Assembly (NCBI GenBank): GCA_002786065.1
Contig: NHNY01000048.1
Location: 1-39,685 of the forward strand
Origin: Microcyclospora pomicola
Lineage: Eukaryota > Ascomycota > Dothideomycetes > Capnodiales
Direction of reading: 5' to 3'
Length of the DNA: 39,685 nucleotides
Shown: one piece after another, positions 22,178-32,453 of the stretch
Numbering within the stretch: the stretch's first letter is position 1
Layout: the number at the start of each line of letters is the position of its first letter
Made by a program: the position numbers and the translations under genes
Notes under the pieces: generated by a model
What the model was told of the DNA's origin: nothing
Seen by the model: only the letters and a program-made list of their open reading frames with translations
Database searches by the model: none

Positions 22178-25100
22178 ATGGCTGGCCAAACAGCGGTAGC
22201 TATATGCCGAGTCTGCGACAGTACCTACCGCACCTCGACCACAGCACCATGTTGCGACGGTAGGTTCACTATGGAACCAGCCCATGTGCGTTCTTTGCTG
22301 ACACTCAGCCCACAGCAAGCTGTCTCCAGAGGATCGCCGAACGCGATTGCGTCTTGGAATGCGGCGTGGACGAGCTTGGATGCGGCACCGAGGATATAAC
22401 CTCATCACCCTCCGGTAAGCGCAAACGCGGCGCCTGTAGCGAACACGCCAGGAAGACCCGGAGGACCTTTGCAGATATATTGAAAAGCGTCGGGTGCATT
22501 TGCAGAGAGCTCACGTCTCGTAACCTCGAACCCTGCTGCAAGAAACAGTCACGTTTGCTTGTCTCTCTAGCGGCTTCCGCTGGTATGACGTCCTCGTCCA
22601 ACCGCAGCCCAAGATTATCCGCGGACACGACGCCATCCTTGGCTTCAGACGAGGGAGCTCTTCGGATCCCAGTCAATTGCGGGACAATACCCGACAAATT
22701 GGAACGGTGCCAGACGACGTGCGGAAAGATCTGCGCTGAGAAGACAGCTGGAACGTGTGAGAAGCGAGCTACGTGCGGCGAGGAAGTGGAGAACACTGTC
22801 TCAGATGCATATAAGGCCCCATGTGCTAAACCCGTCATGGGTTCCAACAAGACAAGCCGCTGTGAGCTCGACGGATGCAGTGCACCCGAGGAAAAGGCTT
22901 GCTGTTCCAAGGTCAGGTGCCCGGCAACTAAAATGCCTTTGGGCGACGCTTGTCGCCGCAACTTCGACGGCTTCGCTGCAAGACCAAAGAAGGAGAGTGA
23001 CGAGGGTCTTGACATTGAGAAAGGCATCTCATTCAGGGAGCATGTTTCTCTGTCCGTTGAAGGCTTGACATGCACCGGCTGCGAGACGAAGCTTTACAAA
23101 GCGTTGCATGACATCCATGGCGTCGGCAACCTTCACACCAGCTTGGTGTTGTCGCAAGCCGAGTTCGATCTTGATGAGCAAGCCTGCCCGGTTGACGACC
23201 TTGTTAAGGCCATTGAGAAGGCAACTGGGTTCTCTTGCCGGCGCTTGAGCAGCACCGGGCAAGACCTGGACTTGATTGTTAATGCTGATGCAAAGGCTTT
23301 TGTCGAGCGGGAATACCCCGTCGGGATTGCGCTGATGAGTGTCCTCGGTCCTCGTGAGATCCGCGTTACCTTCGATCCGACGATCATCGGGGCACGAGCG
23401 GTTCTTGAAGCTGCGTTTGGGAGCGAACTGAAGCTCTCTGCGCGTCGGACGACTTCCGACCTTGAGACAGGACAAAAACATGTGCGGCGTACGGCTTGGG
23501 CTACACTGCTCTCCGCCGTCCTCACGATACCCGTCCTTGTGCTGGCCTGGGCCCCTCTGGATCCCCGTCCGGTCATTTACGGCGCCGTCTCACTGGCCCT
23601 TGCTACTGCTGTACAAACTCTGATTGCCGGCCAATTCTACGTTAGCGCTTTGAGAGCCCTGGTTTTCACAAGGATTATGGAAATGGATCTGCTCATTGTC
23701 CTCAGCACTACTACCGCATACATATGTTCGGTCGTCTCATTTGCGTTCCAAGTTAGGGGTTATCCGCTTGCCATAGGAGAGTTTTTCGAAACGAGCACTT
23801 TGCTTGTCACGCTCATCATGCTTGGGCGGCTGGTCAGCGCTTTCGCCAGACAAAAAGCAGTAGAGACCGTTTCTGTCCGATCACTCCAACGCCAAACAGC
23901 CGTTCTCTGCGATCAGAACGGCGGCAATGCACGGGAAATAGACGCGCGCCTCCTGCAATATGGCGACTTCTTTAAAGTCGATCCCGACTCTCGGATCACG
24001 ACTGACGGCGTAGTCGTTCTGGGTGCCACCGACGTTGACGAAAGCATGGTGACTGGGGAGGCTATTCCGATTGACAAGCGCCCCGGCTCACTGGTAGTCG
24101 CCGGCTCGATCAACGGATCCAGCGTCATCGTCGTCCGTCTCACCAAACTACCTGGTAACAACACCATCAGCACGATTGCGGCCATGGTGGACGAGGCCAA
24201 ATTTCAAAAGGCAAAGACACAAGAACTAGTCGACCTCGTGGCGAGCTGGTTTGTGCCCATCGTCCTCATCCTCGCCACTACGACTTTCCTGGTATGGATC
24301 GCTGTGGGTATCGTGGTCCGCCATCAGAGTACTAGTACCGCCGTCGTCAACGCGATCACATACGGCGTATCCGTGCTTATCGTTTCTTGCCCTTGTGCCA
24401 TCGGCCTGTGCATCCCCATGGTGATTGTGGTCGGCGGAGGTGCGGCCGCGAAGCATGGCATCATCGTCAAAGCGGCTACGGCTTACGAAGATGGCTGCAA
24501 AGTCTCGCACGTGGTCTTTGACAAGACTGGTACTTTGACAGAAGGCAAGCTCAAAGTTGCGAACGAGGTAGTGTTGACACCGAGCGGGCAGCTCGCCATG
24601 TCTGTCACACTTGGCTTGGTGGATGTCAGTAAGCACCCAGTCTCGGCGGCGGTCACGTCCCACCTAAAGGCCAGAGGAATTGAAACCGCCCCCTTGACAG
24701 ACGTAAGATCGATCGCTGGCAAAGGAGTCGAAGGCACGTACAACGGCGACGTAGTGCGCTGTGGCAACTCTCGCTGGCTATCGCTCGAATACCTACCGGA
24801 AGTCCAAGCTCTTCTCTGCAAAGGCCTGACAGTCTTCTGCGTCACTATCAATCATGACCCCGTGTGCATATTCGGCCTCTCTGACCGTCTTCGCCCTGAG
24901 ACCAGCCTCGTTCTCGCTGAGCTCAAGAAACGCAAGATCGCAATATCCATCATCAGCGGCGACGATGCAGGTGCCACGGAAAGATTAGCCGCTCAACTCG
25001 AAATCCCTCTCAGCAACGTGCGATCCCGCTGCACGCCAGCCGACAAACAGAGCTACCTCAAGGACCTACCACGGGAAAAGCACGATCGCACCATCTTCTG

Positions 25101-25458
25101 CGGCGACGGCACCAACGACGCCGTTGCGCTCGCCCAAGCAGACATTGGCTTGCACATGAGCACTGGCAGCGAGATCGCGCGTACGGCCGCGGATGTCGTA
25201 CTGCTGCGGCCTTCTCTCAATGGGATACTGGTGCTGCTGGATCTTTCGCATGCAGCGATGCACCGCGTGTACCTGAACTTCGCGTGGTCCTTCGTTTACA
25301 ATCTGTTTGCGATACTACTAGCGGGGGGTGCTTTTGTACACGCGCGGATACCGCCGCAGTATGCTGGGTTAGGAGAGATTGTGAGTGTGCTGCCTGTCAT
25401 TTTGGTGGCGCTGCAGCTGAGGTTCTTCACGAGACGGTACGCCAATGGGCTGGAGTGA
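22178..25458 (+). CDS. PCA1: P1B-type ATPase, PCA1-like cadmium/copper exporter
   Basis: An integral membrane pump that uses ATP to move heavy-metal ions out of the cytosol. Exons 22178-22259 and 22316-25458 (56-nt intron with CTGAC branch site) give 1074 residues; this start adds 40 residues and a Cys-rich head (CRVCDS, APCCDASC) to the longest single-exon frame. The Cys-rich N-terminus includes ILKSVGCICREL and EPCCKKQ, close to yeast Pca1. Then come one HMA-type metal-binding motif (GLTCTGC, about residue 277), the CPC membrane site (SCPCAIGLC, C719), the phosphorylated Asp in DKTGTLT (763), the HP motif (KHPVSAAV) and GDGTNDAVAL (957). All catalytic motifs are intact and there is no in-frame stop. 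It lies in a clean block with a CDF transporter, which suggests a metal-tolerance cluster. The symbol is by family resemblance. Confidence 0.93.
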
Positions 25459-25627
25459 CAAGGCTTGTTGTGTATGGGGGGTTGGGACGTTCTGCTAGTG
25501 ACTTGCTTCTTGTGTTTATTGCTCATCGCAGACTCGGCTAGCTTAAAACTCATTATGAAAACAAAGTCCCCAACAGCAGGGTACAAACATCTGTGGACGC
25601 GACTGTGCTGTACACCGCGGGCTTGGC

Positions 25628-26290
25628 CTAGTGATCTCCTCCACCATGACCTCCTCCCTGACCTCCGCCGTGGCCCTGCTGCTCGTAGCCTCCTCCACCG
25701 TGACCCTGCTGCTGGTAGCCTCCTCCGCCATGGCCCTGCTGCCCGTAGCCTCCTCCACCTTGGCCCTGCTGCTGGTAGCCTCCGCCATAACCTTGCTGCT
25801 CGTAGCCTCCTGCCCCGTGACCCTGCTGCTCGTATCCGCCACCGTGGCCCTGCTCACGGCCGCCATGCCCTTGCTGGTTGTAGCCTCCACGGTAACCTTG
25901 CTCACCACCGTTATGGCCGCTTTGCTGGTGACCACTAGCGCCGTCCTGAGGCCCGCCATAGCCCTGCTGATACCCGCCACCGTAGCCGCCTTGCTGGTAA
26001 CTTCCGGCGTCTTGCTGAGGCCCGCCGTAACCCTGCTGATACCCGCCACCGTAGCCGCCTTGCTGGTAACTTCCGGCGTCTTGCTGAGGCCCGCCGTAAC
26101 CCAGCTGGTACCCGCCTCCTTGCCCATACCCGGGAGCGTCGCCGGGATGGGTCTTGCCGGTGATTTTGTCGGTTACGGTGTGCATCATCTGGTTCTGGCC
26201 GGACTGCTGTTGCTGCGGCTGGTTGGCATTGTTGCCAGAGGAGCCATTCTTGTCGAGTAGCGATTTGGCAACTTTGCCGATCATGTCCAT
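25628..26290 (-). CDS. Gly/Tyr/Gln-rich low-complexity protein
   Basis: A 220-residue intronless frame, read toward the ATPase and diverging from the zinc transporter. Residues 1-50 are a short helical head (MDMIGKVAKSLLDKNGSSG) with a Gln stretch and HTVTDKITGKTHPGDAPG. The rest is repeats of the type GYGGGYQQQGHGG, with few charges and many Tyr, Gln and His. Such sequences are prone to phase separation or amyloid-like assembly, and the His residues (QGHGGG) could bind metals. A 69-bp duplication lies inside. The opposite strand is also open over this span, but its Leu/Ala/Val/Ser translation is an artefact of the repeats. Its place between two metal transporters suggests a metal- or stress-related role; that is inference. 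The frame is unbroken. Confidence 0.65.
   Translation of the reverse strand: MDMIGKVAKSLLDKNGSSGNNANQPQQQQSGQNQMMHTVTDKITGKTHPGDAPGYGQGGGYQLGYGGPQQDAGSYQQGGYGGGYQQGYGGPQQDAGSYQQGGYGGGYQQGYGGPQDGASGHQQSGHNGGEQGYRGGYNQQGHGGREQGHGGGYEQQGHGAGGYEQQGYGGGYQQQGQGGGGYGQQGHGGGGYQQQGHGGGGYEQQGHGGGQGGGHGGGDH
25964..26101. repeat. Two tandem 69-bp units inside the Gly-rich gene
   Basis: The segments 25964-26032 and 26033-26101 are identical or nearly so. Each unit codes 23 residues including QQDAGSYQQGGYGGGYQQ. The unit length is a multiple of three, so the frame is kept. The near identity implies a recent duplication. Confidence 0.85.
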
Positions 26291-26659
26291 GGTTGCGGCG
26301 TGATTGGTGGTTTACTGTGTATGGGTGGTGATGTGGTGTGGGACGTTCAGTGCAGGAGGTGAGCAGTACCTTGAAAGTGTATTTGTGTGTCCTCGTTTGT
26401 TGTTTATACCTTTTGGTAACCTAGCGGTGAGTCCAAGGGGGCTGTGCTGCGTTCATGTTAGCCTGAGTGTGAGCGTCATTGGTCATCACAGCCCAGTCGC
26501 TCAGCCAGTCGGAGCAGAGCCGCCCCTAAAGGCTGCTTTCCTCGTGCGAACAACAACGCGACACAGAAGTTTCCACGTAGCAAGCAACTCGATCTTCACC
26601 ATTATCCCTCGACGCCTGCGCCTTGCCCATACCTTTTACTAGGCAGACCTAGCATAATC
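26291..26659. promoter_or_regulatory. Shared promoter region between the Gly-rich gene and the zinc transporter
   Basis: This 369-base space separates two divergent start codons, so it must hold both promoters. It is GT-rich near the left gene. No clear TATA box or known metal-response site was identified by eye. Confidence 0.4.
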
Positions 26660-28235
26660 ATGGCCCCTCTCACCAAGGCCCGCAAGCTGATGCTCATCAT
26701 CGCCATCTCCCTCTGCTTCTTCCTCGCCGAAATTGCTGGTACGTTGGCGCTTCCAGAAACACCTTCATGAACAGTAACTAATACTTCCCCCCTGTCGGCT
26801 TCTACACTCACTCCCTTGCGCTGGTCGCCGACGCCTTCCACTATGTACGCACACCTCCCCTGTCTGAGGTGTACTAAGGTCTGCCAGGCTAATTCGCATG
26901 CAGCTCAATGACCTTGTCGGCTTCGTCGTCGCCCTCGTTGCCTACAAGGTGCGCCAGCCCTCAATACCGCATCAGCGTTGGTCTCCCTCTAACATCATCC
27001 CTAGGTAGCTGAGCGTGACAACTCGCCACCCGAACTCTCCTTCGGCTGGCAGCGCGCGACCCTGCTAGGTGCTTTCTTCAACGGCGTCTTCCTTCTCGCT
27101 CTCGGCGTCAGTATTTTCTTGCAGGCAATCGAGCGGTTCGTCTCCATTCAACGTACGTGCTCCCTCGCAATTTCTCGCTCGAAGCGATTTTTGACTTCAT
27201 TCCACAGGCGTCGAGAACCCTCGCTTGGTTCTGATTATTGGCTGCGTCGGCTTTGCCTTGAACGTGATCAGCGCAACGATCTTACACGGTAGGCACCTAT
27301 GCTGTGCTATGGTTCGTTATGCACTAATGTTGACATCGACATAGAGCATGCTGAGGACGTGAAGAGAGTTACTAGCATCTCCCAAGGATCAGCGATTGAG
27401 CTATCGTCAGCCGCAGAGGTAACAAGTTTGCTCTCTCACTTCGAGCCCAGGGCTGTTGTGCTAACGCAGCGACATCCATTGTAGGTAGTGCGACCCCACC
27501 AGGCTCACCGCCACGAGGCGGCAGGCAAGGACAAAGCGACCAAGCCAGAGCACGATCTTGGCCTTGCGGGCGTACTGATCCATGTCATGGGGGATGCAGC
27601 CAACAACGTCGGTGTCATCATCGCCGCTAGTGTGATCTGGAAAACGCATTCTCCGGCACGCTTCTACGCCGACCCGGCGGTCAGCGTAGCCATCGCTTTC
27701 ATGATCTTCCTCTCGTCGATCCCGCTCGGTACGTTGACTTCTACTGGACTCTCTGCGCTAGCTAATCCCCCTCCCAGTTAGGAAGACCGGCCTTATCCTT
27801 CTCGAAAGCGTGCCCTCGGGCTTGCAGCTTAGCGACGTCAAGCACGATATCGAACAGGCAAGCCATCTCCCTCCGCCACCACCACTATTGACTGTCCGGG
27901 CAGGATGATTAACGAGCGCGCAGGTCCCCGGCGTGCTCGCCGTCCACGAACTCCACATCTGGCGCCTGAACCAGCGCAAAACCCTCGCCTCGGCCCACAT
28001 CGTCGTGGCCAAGACCGCACTGAATAACTTTATGGGCCTCGCGCAGACAGTCAACGAGTGCCTCCACGCTTACGGTGTTCACTCTTCCACCCTGCAGCCT
28101 GAAACGATCGAGTCTATCCCCAATCTCCCCAACGAGGGAGCCGCGACTGGGCTAAGCAAGAGCCAGGACGCTGCTCAGGTTTGCGTGCTGGGGTGTCGGG
28201 CTACGCAGTGTGAGAGCCCGACTTGCTGTGATTGA
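26660..28235 (+). CDS. Cation diffusion facilitator (CDF) zinc transporter, ZRC1/COT1 type
   Basis: A membrane Zn(II)/H+ antiporter family that loads zinc into vacuoles or exports it. Nine exons (26660-26738, 26795-26844, 26904-26948, 27005-27152, 27208-27288, 27345-27418, 27485-27728, 27778-27857, 27924-28235) give 370 residues. Zinc-site motifs are intact: H42 and D46 in FHYLND (TM2), and H192 and D196 in HVMGD (TM5). A short His-containing loop (HQAHRHE, about 164-170) precedes TM5, and a Cys-rich tail (CVLGC, CESPTCCD) ends the protein. The last intron has a GC donor. The first intron has no AG acceptor at the needed position; the join requires TG at 26793-26794 to give AEIAVGFYTH. That would mean non-canonical splicing, a base error, or a damaged gene. 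Confidence 0.88.
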
Positions 28236-29079
28236 AGCACGGTCATTGAGAAAGGATTAGTCTTAGCTTTGTCCACCTACAAGAGCTTGTGCCTTTCATG
28301 GGAGGAGTATCGAGCAAGGCCACACCGAAGACCTCTAGTCCCTAAACGATCTGTTCCATTCAAGACTGCTCCACTCCTGTCTAGGATTTCGCGAGGATCT
28401 CCCCACCTCTTCCCGCCCTGCCTGACCCTACGACTTCATGTAAATCACACTATTGGTCTCCGCGATCGAACTTTCTTCGTCCTATGAATGATGTCGTAGG
28501 AAACCGGCAAACGTTGACTCGTCCTGCGGGCAAGGTAACGCCCATATCATGTATGGCTATGAGAGACGTCGGGATATGGTCTAGGAAGGTCGAAACTCCA
28601 TATCCTAGACTGCGCCCAGAGTTGCTTCCTATAGCTGGCGATGGGATGATGTCCGGTGACCATTCTGCCAGGAAGGGCGTAAGCGTCATGCTACGCTTGG
28701 TCACAAAGTCAATCGAGCACTGTGCCGCGATTTGCATGTGCACTTACATAATAACGATGAAGACACGCTGGATATACTCGCAGGAATTATTACGGTAGAG
28801 GGGGCCGACAGAGAAGACCTTGAGAATGGAATGGAGACGTCAGACGTCGGACGCGACAGACACAGACCAGGATGTGCTCTGGTGAACACTTTCCAAGAGC
28901 GTAAAAGTCAAATTGGCCAGTTCCTTAGGTGAAGGAGTATCTCCAAATGATACCCATTTCTCGAGGGCAGTGCCAAAGACTTCTATCCCGAGAGTGAGAG
29001 ACAGCACAGAAATCTGGCCCAAAGCTGCTTATTGTATATCATGCACTAGAGCAGCAGTAGCGAGAAAACGTCGACTAAA
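28236..29079. other. No gene assigned; short coding-like frames on the minus strand
   Basis: Minus-strand frames at 29022-28840 (EVFGTALEKWVSFGDTPSPK) and 28743-28450 (LGYGVSTFLDHIPTSLIAIH) read like pieces of one protein in two frames, but no family was recognised. The plus strand is also partly open here. It may be the remains of a gene cut by rearrangement between the zinc transporter and the transposon. Confidence 0.3.
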
Positions 29080-29265
29080 GCAGAACCTCTTCGGGCTTCC
29101 TCATCTGGAGGCTACGAGCAGATTGTGCGGCTGCTGCCAGAGAGTGCAGCGGATGTCAAGGCCGAGGGGAGTTACTACGGCAATGCGCTCCAGGCTGCTT
29201 CACTCGAAGGCCACGAGCAGATCGTGCGGCTGCTGCTCGAGCAGCAAGCAACGGACCTTTATTAA
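29080..29265 (+). pseudogene. Ankyrin-repeat scrap
   Basis: Sixty-one codons contain two ankyrin-like units: SSGGYEQIVRLLPESAADV, then NALQAASLEGHEQIVRLLLE. The match to the fungal ankyrin consensus (YGNALQAAS, GHEQIVRLLLE) is very close. Such highly alike repeats are typical of the C-terminal arrays of fungal NLR (NACHT or NB-ARC) proteins. No NTPase domain is present, and both ends are open, so only a fragment remains, next to the transposon. Confidence 0.7.
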
Positions 29266-29416
29266 GGGGAGAGGGTACAATTGGAAGGCTGAAGCTAATA
29301 TCAAAGTCCACAGAAGCATTGCAAGCATGACTACTGGAAAGTATCTACAGTACACGCACAGAACGATGTCCGCAGGTTGCCTAGCAGCCACGTCACACAA
29401 ACTGCCTTCCGTCTGC

Positions 29417-31156
29417 TTACCACATCCGCGCTGTTAGGGCTGCCCATGATCCTGGCACGATCGCACCTCCGGTTACCTGCGTCTCGCTCATCTGCGCGGT
29501 GGCTCTCGTCGACTCTAGCGCTTCAACATCTTGCGCTACCTCAACTGATGTCTTTAGTGTATCTGCTTCTAGCGTTGCAATCTTGCGCTTCCGACCACAT
29601 TTGCCCCTTTCTTTATTTACTTTGGCAGCCTCTTTCTCGCTCCGCTTTGTCCTTGCTTCGACGAGGTCCTCAAAGCTCATTACTCTGGCTTTCCCTAGAA
29701 CTGTCGATTTGGTGGAACGACGGTCTTTGGATTCGTTGTTTGTTCTCAGTAAGAATCGTATTTGGTCTTGCTGTAAAGCACCCTTGGCAAGGAAGGTTTC
29801 GGCGGCTTTAGCAAGCTTCTGAACGTGCCTCTCTAGGCTGTGTTTGCTTGCCTCGTCGAGTGCAGAAGCGTCTCGGTTGATGATCAGGTTCTGCAACGAC
29901 ATAAGAGCCTCTGTCGACACAGGCGTTATAGGCGTCACAGGCATAACAGGCGATGATGTGTGCAGACAGGGCCTAGATGCTACCTTCTCGGCTATCGTCA
30001 CTTCAGAAAATGGCTTCGGCAGATCCTTTAGCACTCGGTCAGGATTCAGCGGAAATAAGCCAGCTTTACTCCATCCTGCAAGGATGTTCTGCTCGCTGAA
30101 CGCTCTTTCCCTTGTAGGACTGTACAAAGAGGTGAAGTGCTGTTTGCCGATGGTATTCACACCTCCTCGCTCCAATCGTTCAACATTGTCGCGGTAGGCT
30201 GTCTTTAGAGGGGCAAAGACAGCGATGTCACAGGGTTGAAGTTTATGAGAGGTGTGGGACGGAAGACGACACAGAATGATGTTGTTAGCGAAGCAATACT
30301 CCAATATCTCAAGCGTTTCGTGCGCGCCAAAGCCGTCGCAGATTAGCACGCGTGGTTTGTAGTTAGCTCGTACCCGAGTCTGTGGATCGAAGGCACGTGT
30401 GAGCCACTCTAAGCTGATCTTGGAGTCAGTGTATCCAGACTCGGAGCAGGCATAGTGCCACCTAGGTGTAGAAAACGTAGTCCAATTGCTTCGATAAGTA
30501 GTCGCTGGCCAGATTATCATAGGTTTCAGGCATCTGCTATTAGCACTAATGCATTCGATTGCGGTCACGGTTGTTCGCTTGACACAGGCGCCTCTGTAGT
30601 CTCGTGTATCGTCCTTGCCTACTAGGACTTTGACAGAACCGAGCATGGAAAGCATGACTCCTGTCTCGTCTATATTGTACACATTCTCTGCCAGAATAGC
30701 TAGGTTTTGTAGAACGTTCCCGATTACCTCGAACCAGTGCGTAACCTTCGCGCTAATGTTGTTCTTATAACGGTTCCAATCCAGTGCCCTGACTCTTCTC
30801 GCTTTGAGATTAGGATGGCGCTTCTCCAGCGCCTTGGCCCAGTTCTTGCTGGGAGGCTTGAGTGGTCTCTCCGATGTGGGTCTGTGGCAAGTGGCACTAA
30901 AGGCTATAAATGGCACGTACTTAATTCGCACGGGTTGTCCAAGCGTAGACATTTGTAACATGAAGTCAACTACTGCCTTCTCTTCGGACAGTGTGAGATA
31001 CTGCTGGCTTTGGGCTTTTGCCTCGATCGAGCGACGTCCACGCGCACGGTAGTTGAGGGTGGATCGAGGAACCCCGCTGTGATCGGCTAGGGCACGATAC
31101 GACTTAGGCACGCCAAGAGGAACATCCTGCGTCAGTGCCTGACTAGCACTGTCCAT
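29417..31156 (-). CDS. Fot1/pogo-like DDE transposase, intact
   Basis: A 579-residue transposase of the Tc1/mariner-pogo (Fot1, DDE_1) group; start chosen at MDSASQALTQDVPLG (31156), although the frame is open 89 codons farther upstream. The order is a Psq-type helix-turn-helix (YRALADHSGVPRSTLNYRAR), a CENP-B-like second DNA-binding part (KNWAKALEKRHPNLKARRVR), and the catalytic core with Asp in VYNIDETGVML, in VLICDGFGAHE and in LQPCDIAVFAPLK. A Lys/Arg-rich tail (KVNKERGKCGRKRKI) may be a nuclear signal. No stop or frameshift interrupts the frame, unlike most genes on either side, so it arrived later or escaped the mutation. Confidence 0.9.
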   Translation of the reverse strand: MDSASQALTQDVPLGVPKSYRALADHSGVPRSTLNYRARGRRSIEAKAQSQQYLTLSEEKAVVDFMLQMSTLGQPVRIKYVPFIAFSATCHRPTSERPLKPPSKNWAKALEKRHPNLKARRVRALDWNRYKNNISAKVTHWFEVIGNVLQNLAILAENVYNIDETGVMLSMLGSVKVLVGKDDTRDYRGACVKRTTVTAIECISANSRCLKPMIIWPATTYRSNWTTFSTPRWHYACSESGYTDSKISLEWLTRAFDPQTRVRANYKPRVLICDGFGAHETLEILEYCFANNIILCRLPSHTSHKLQPCDIAVFAPLKTAYRDNVERLERGGVNTIGKQHFTSLYSPTRERAFSEQNILAGWSKAGLFPLNPDRVLKDLPKPFSEVTIAEKVASRPCLHTSSPVMPVTPITPVSTEALMSLQNLIINRDASALDEASKHSLERHVQKLAKAAETFLAKGALQQDQIRFLLRTNNESKDRRSTKSTVLGKARVMSFEDLVEARTKRSEKEAAKVNKERGKCGRKRKIATLEADTLKTSVEVAQDVEALESTRATAQMSETQVTGGAIVPGSWAALTARMW

Positions 31157-31402
31157 GCCTACTGTATAGTAAGACGGAATTGTATGAAGGGAAGAAAGGG
31201 AATGGCGGGGGGCGGTAGCTCGTAACGTTATGTAACTGATATCAGAACGGTGCGCCATCGGCGAGGCAGCGGCCACGTGGCCAGAGAAACATCTAGAATA
31301 TCTCGCATATACGCCACTCGTGGCGCCGAAACGCCATCTGCTACGCCACATCGCTCCACTCGTCCCGCGACGCTGTGCGTCCCGCGTCCTAGGGATGCAC
31401 GT
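29417..31402 (-). mobile_element. Fot1/pogo-like DNA transposon; right end defined, left end unresolved
   Basis: The right end (5' end of the element) is set at 31402, where GGGATGCACGT meets TA, because the related fragment at 21960-22115 starts at the same point after TA. The inverted copy of this terminus was not found to the left of the transposase stop, so the left end may be diverged or deleted; it should lie between the ankyrin scrap and 29417. Confidence 0.65.
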
Positions 31403-31539
31403 TACGCCAGAGCCTACTCCCACGTATTGCAGAGCCCACTTCCTTTACTGTATCTATCAAGCAAAGTGCAGAGGTGACAGTAGCCCCAAATGATGCACTC
31501 AGCATGATAACGACATGGTATCTCCCTACAAGTGAGGTT

Positions 31540-31896
31540 CTAATCATACGCCGGCGTCAATGGAGGTAGGGGACCGGAATAGTACACCTCGCCAGTGCTA
31601 GGAACGTACGTCCTTCGATCGTGGCTGTTCGTCTGTGGCCCAGGCTCGCTAGGCTGTAATTGAGGCGGAGGATGCCACACTTGATCATCGTCGGTCACGT
31701 CGTGACCAGACACATTGGCCTAAACGCTCTGTAGATGTATAGCATCCAGCGCTAGATGATCGACGGCAGCAGCGACGACTCCTTTGAGTTGCGTATTGGA
31801 CAACTTGCGGTACGCTATGACATTATCTTCGGTATCGTATGCCCGTAAGACGCCATCGTCGGCGATGTGGAAATATCCATCTCTAGGAGCTTCCAT
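31540..31896 (-). pseudogene. Small unknown protein exon with one internal TAG
   Basis: From ATG 31896 the frame reads DGYFHIADDGVLRAYDTEDN, then YRKLSNTQLKGVVAAAVDHL, one TAG near 31724, then VWHPPPQL and VYYSGPLPPLTPAYD before a final TAG. The coding likely begins farther upstream: an intron acceptor (TTACAG) precedes EAVRASML*KLK, and DPDQGLGE precedes a GT donor near 31985. The TAG before KLK again suits a lost Trp. The family is unknown; it resembles the C-terminal part of fungal accessory-region proteins. Confidence 0.45.
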
Positions 31897-32453
31897 CTTG
31901 AGCTTCTAAAGCATTGATGCTCTGACGGCTTCCTGTAATGAAGCTTATCAGTGGTTGTCCAAAGAGCACATTCGAAGGAAAGTACCTCGCCGAGTCCTTG
32001 ATCAGGATCGCTACTCCTAATGTATCAGGCAAGAGTGGTGTTGAACAGGAGGGTGAGTAAGCCTTTAAGTAGCGTCTTGATGTCGAGAGTGAATACCTAG
32101 CTCCGATCGCGTAACGACACCTCTGCGCAACTTTATACTCCTCCCAAAGCGTATGTGGGTGCCTGCGCCTGCGTTTAAATTGTTAAGCCGGTCCTTAGAG
32201 GTCGACTACATGCCCATTCCCTGAGTTATGACACGTTCCCGTAACCACTTAGCCTGACGAACATCTATCTCGAATCGAAGGGCAGCTCACGCCAGCTCTA
32301 GGGGGCACGGGCGCGTAGTCTTTCTGTTATCGGCATATATATTGCCATTCAGCCTCTCGTCGAGCATCCTTTGGCTCTACTGCTTCCACATCCGCACTAT
32401 GACGGTCATTTGACTTGTATTGAATTTGTTATCTTGTCCGCTCACACTCAGTA
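31897..32453. other. Upstream exon remnants of the minus-strand gene and the methyltransferase promoter
   Basis: The left part holds likely exon and intron pieces of the preceding minus-strand pseudogene. A TATATATAT stretch at about 32334-32343 lies some 115 bases before the methyltransferase ATG and could be its TATA box. Nothing else is recognised. Confidence 0.35.

Noticed and set aside
21244-22179. A 311-codon open frame on the minus strand
   Set aside because: It is the antisense of the ATDSTSG repeat (a VAVADVLS-type translation) and runs into the transposon fragment; no domain and the sense frame is better supported.
25631-26260. A 209-codon plus-strand open frame of Leu, Val, Ala and Ser
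   Set aside because: It is the antisense of the Gly/Tyr/Gln-rich gene. Its mock membrane segments come from the repeat, and the minus frame has a proper start and helical head.
29266-29416. Left terminal inverted repeat of the transposon at AACGATGTCCGCAGG
   Set aside because: It shares only a few bases with the right terminus and needs gaps to align, so the left end is reported as unresolved.
31157-31423. An 89-residue N-terminal extension of the transposase
   Set aside because: It lies in the element's terminal repeat-like region, is Arg-rich without a domain, and the family's helix-turn-helix begins just after the ATG at 31156.
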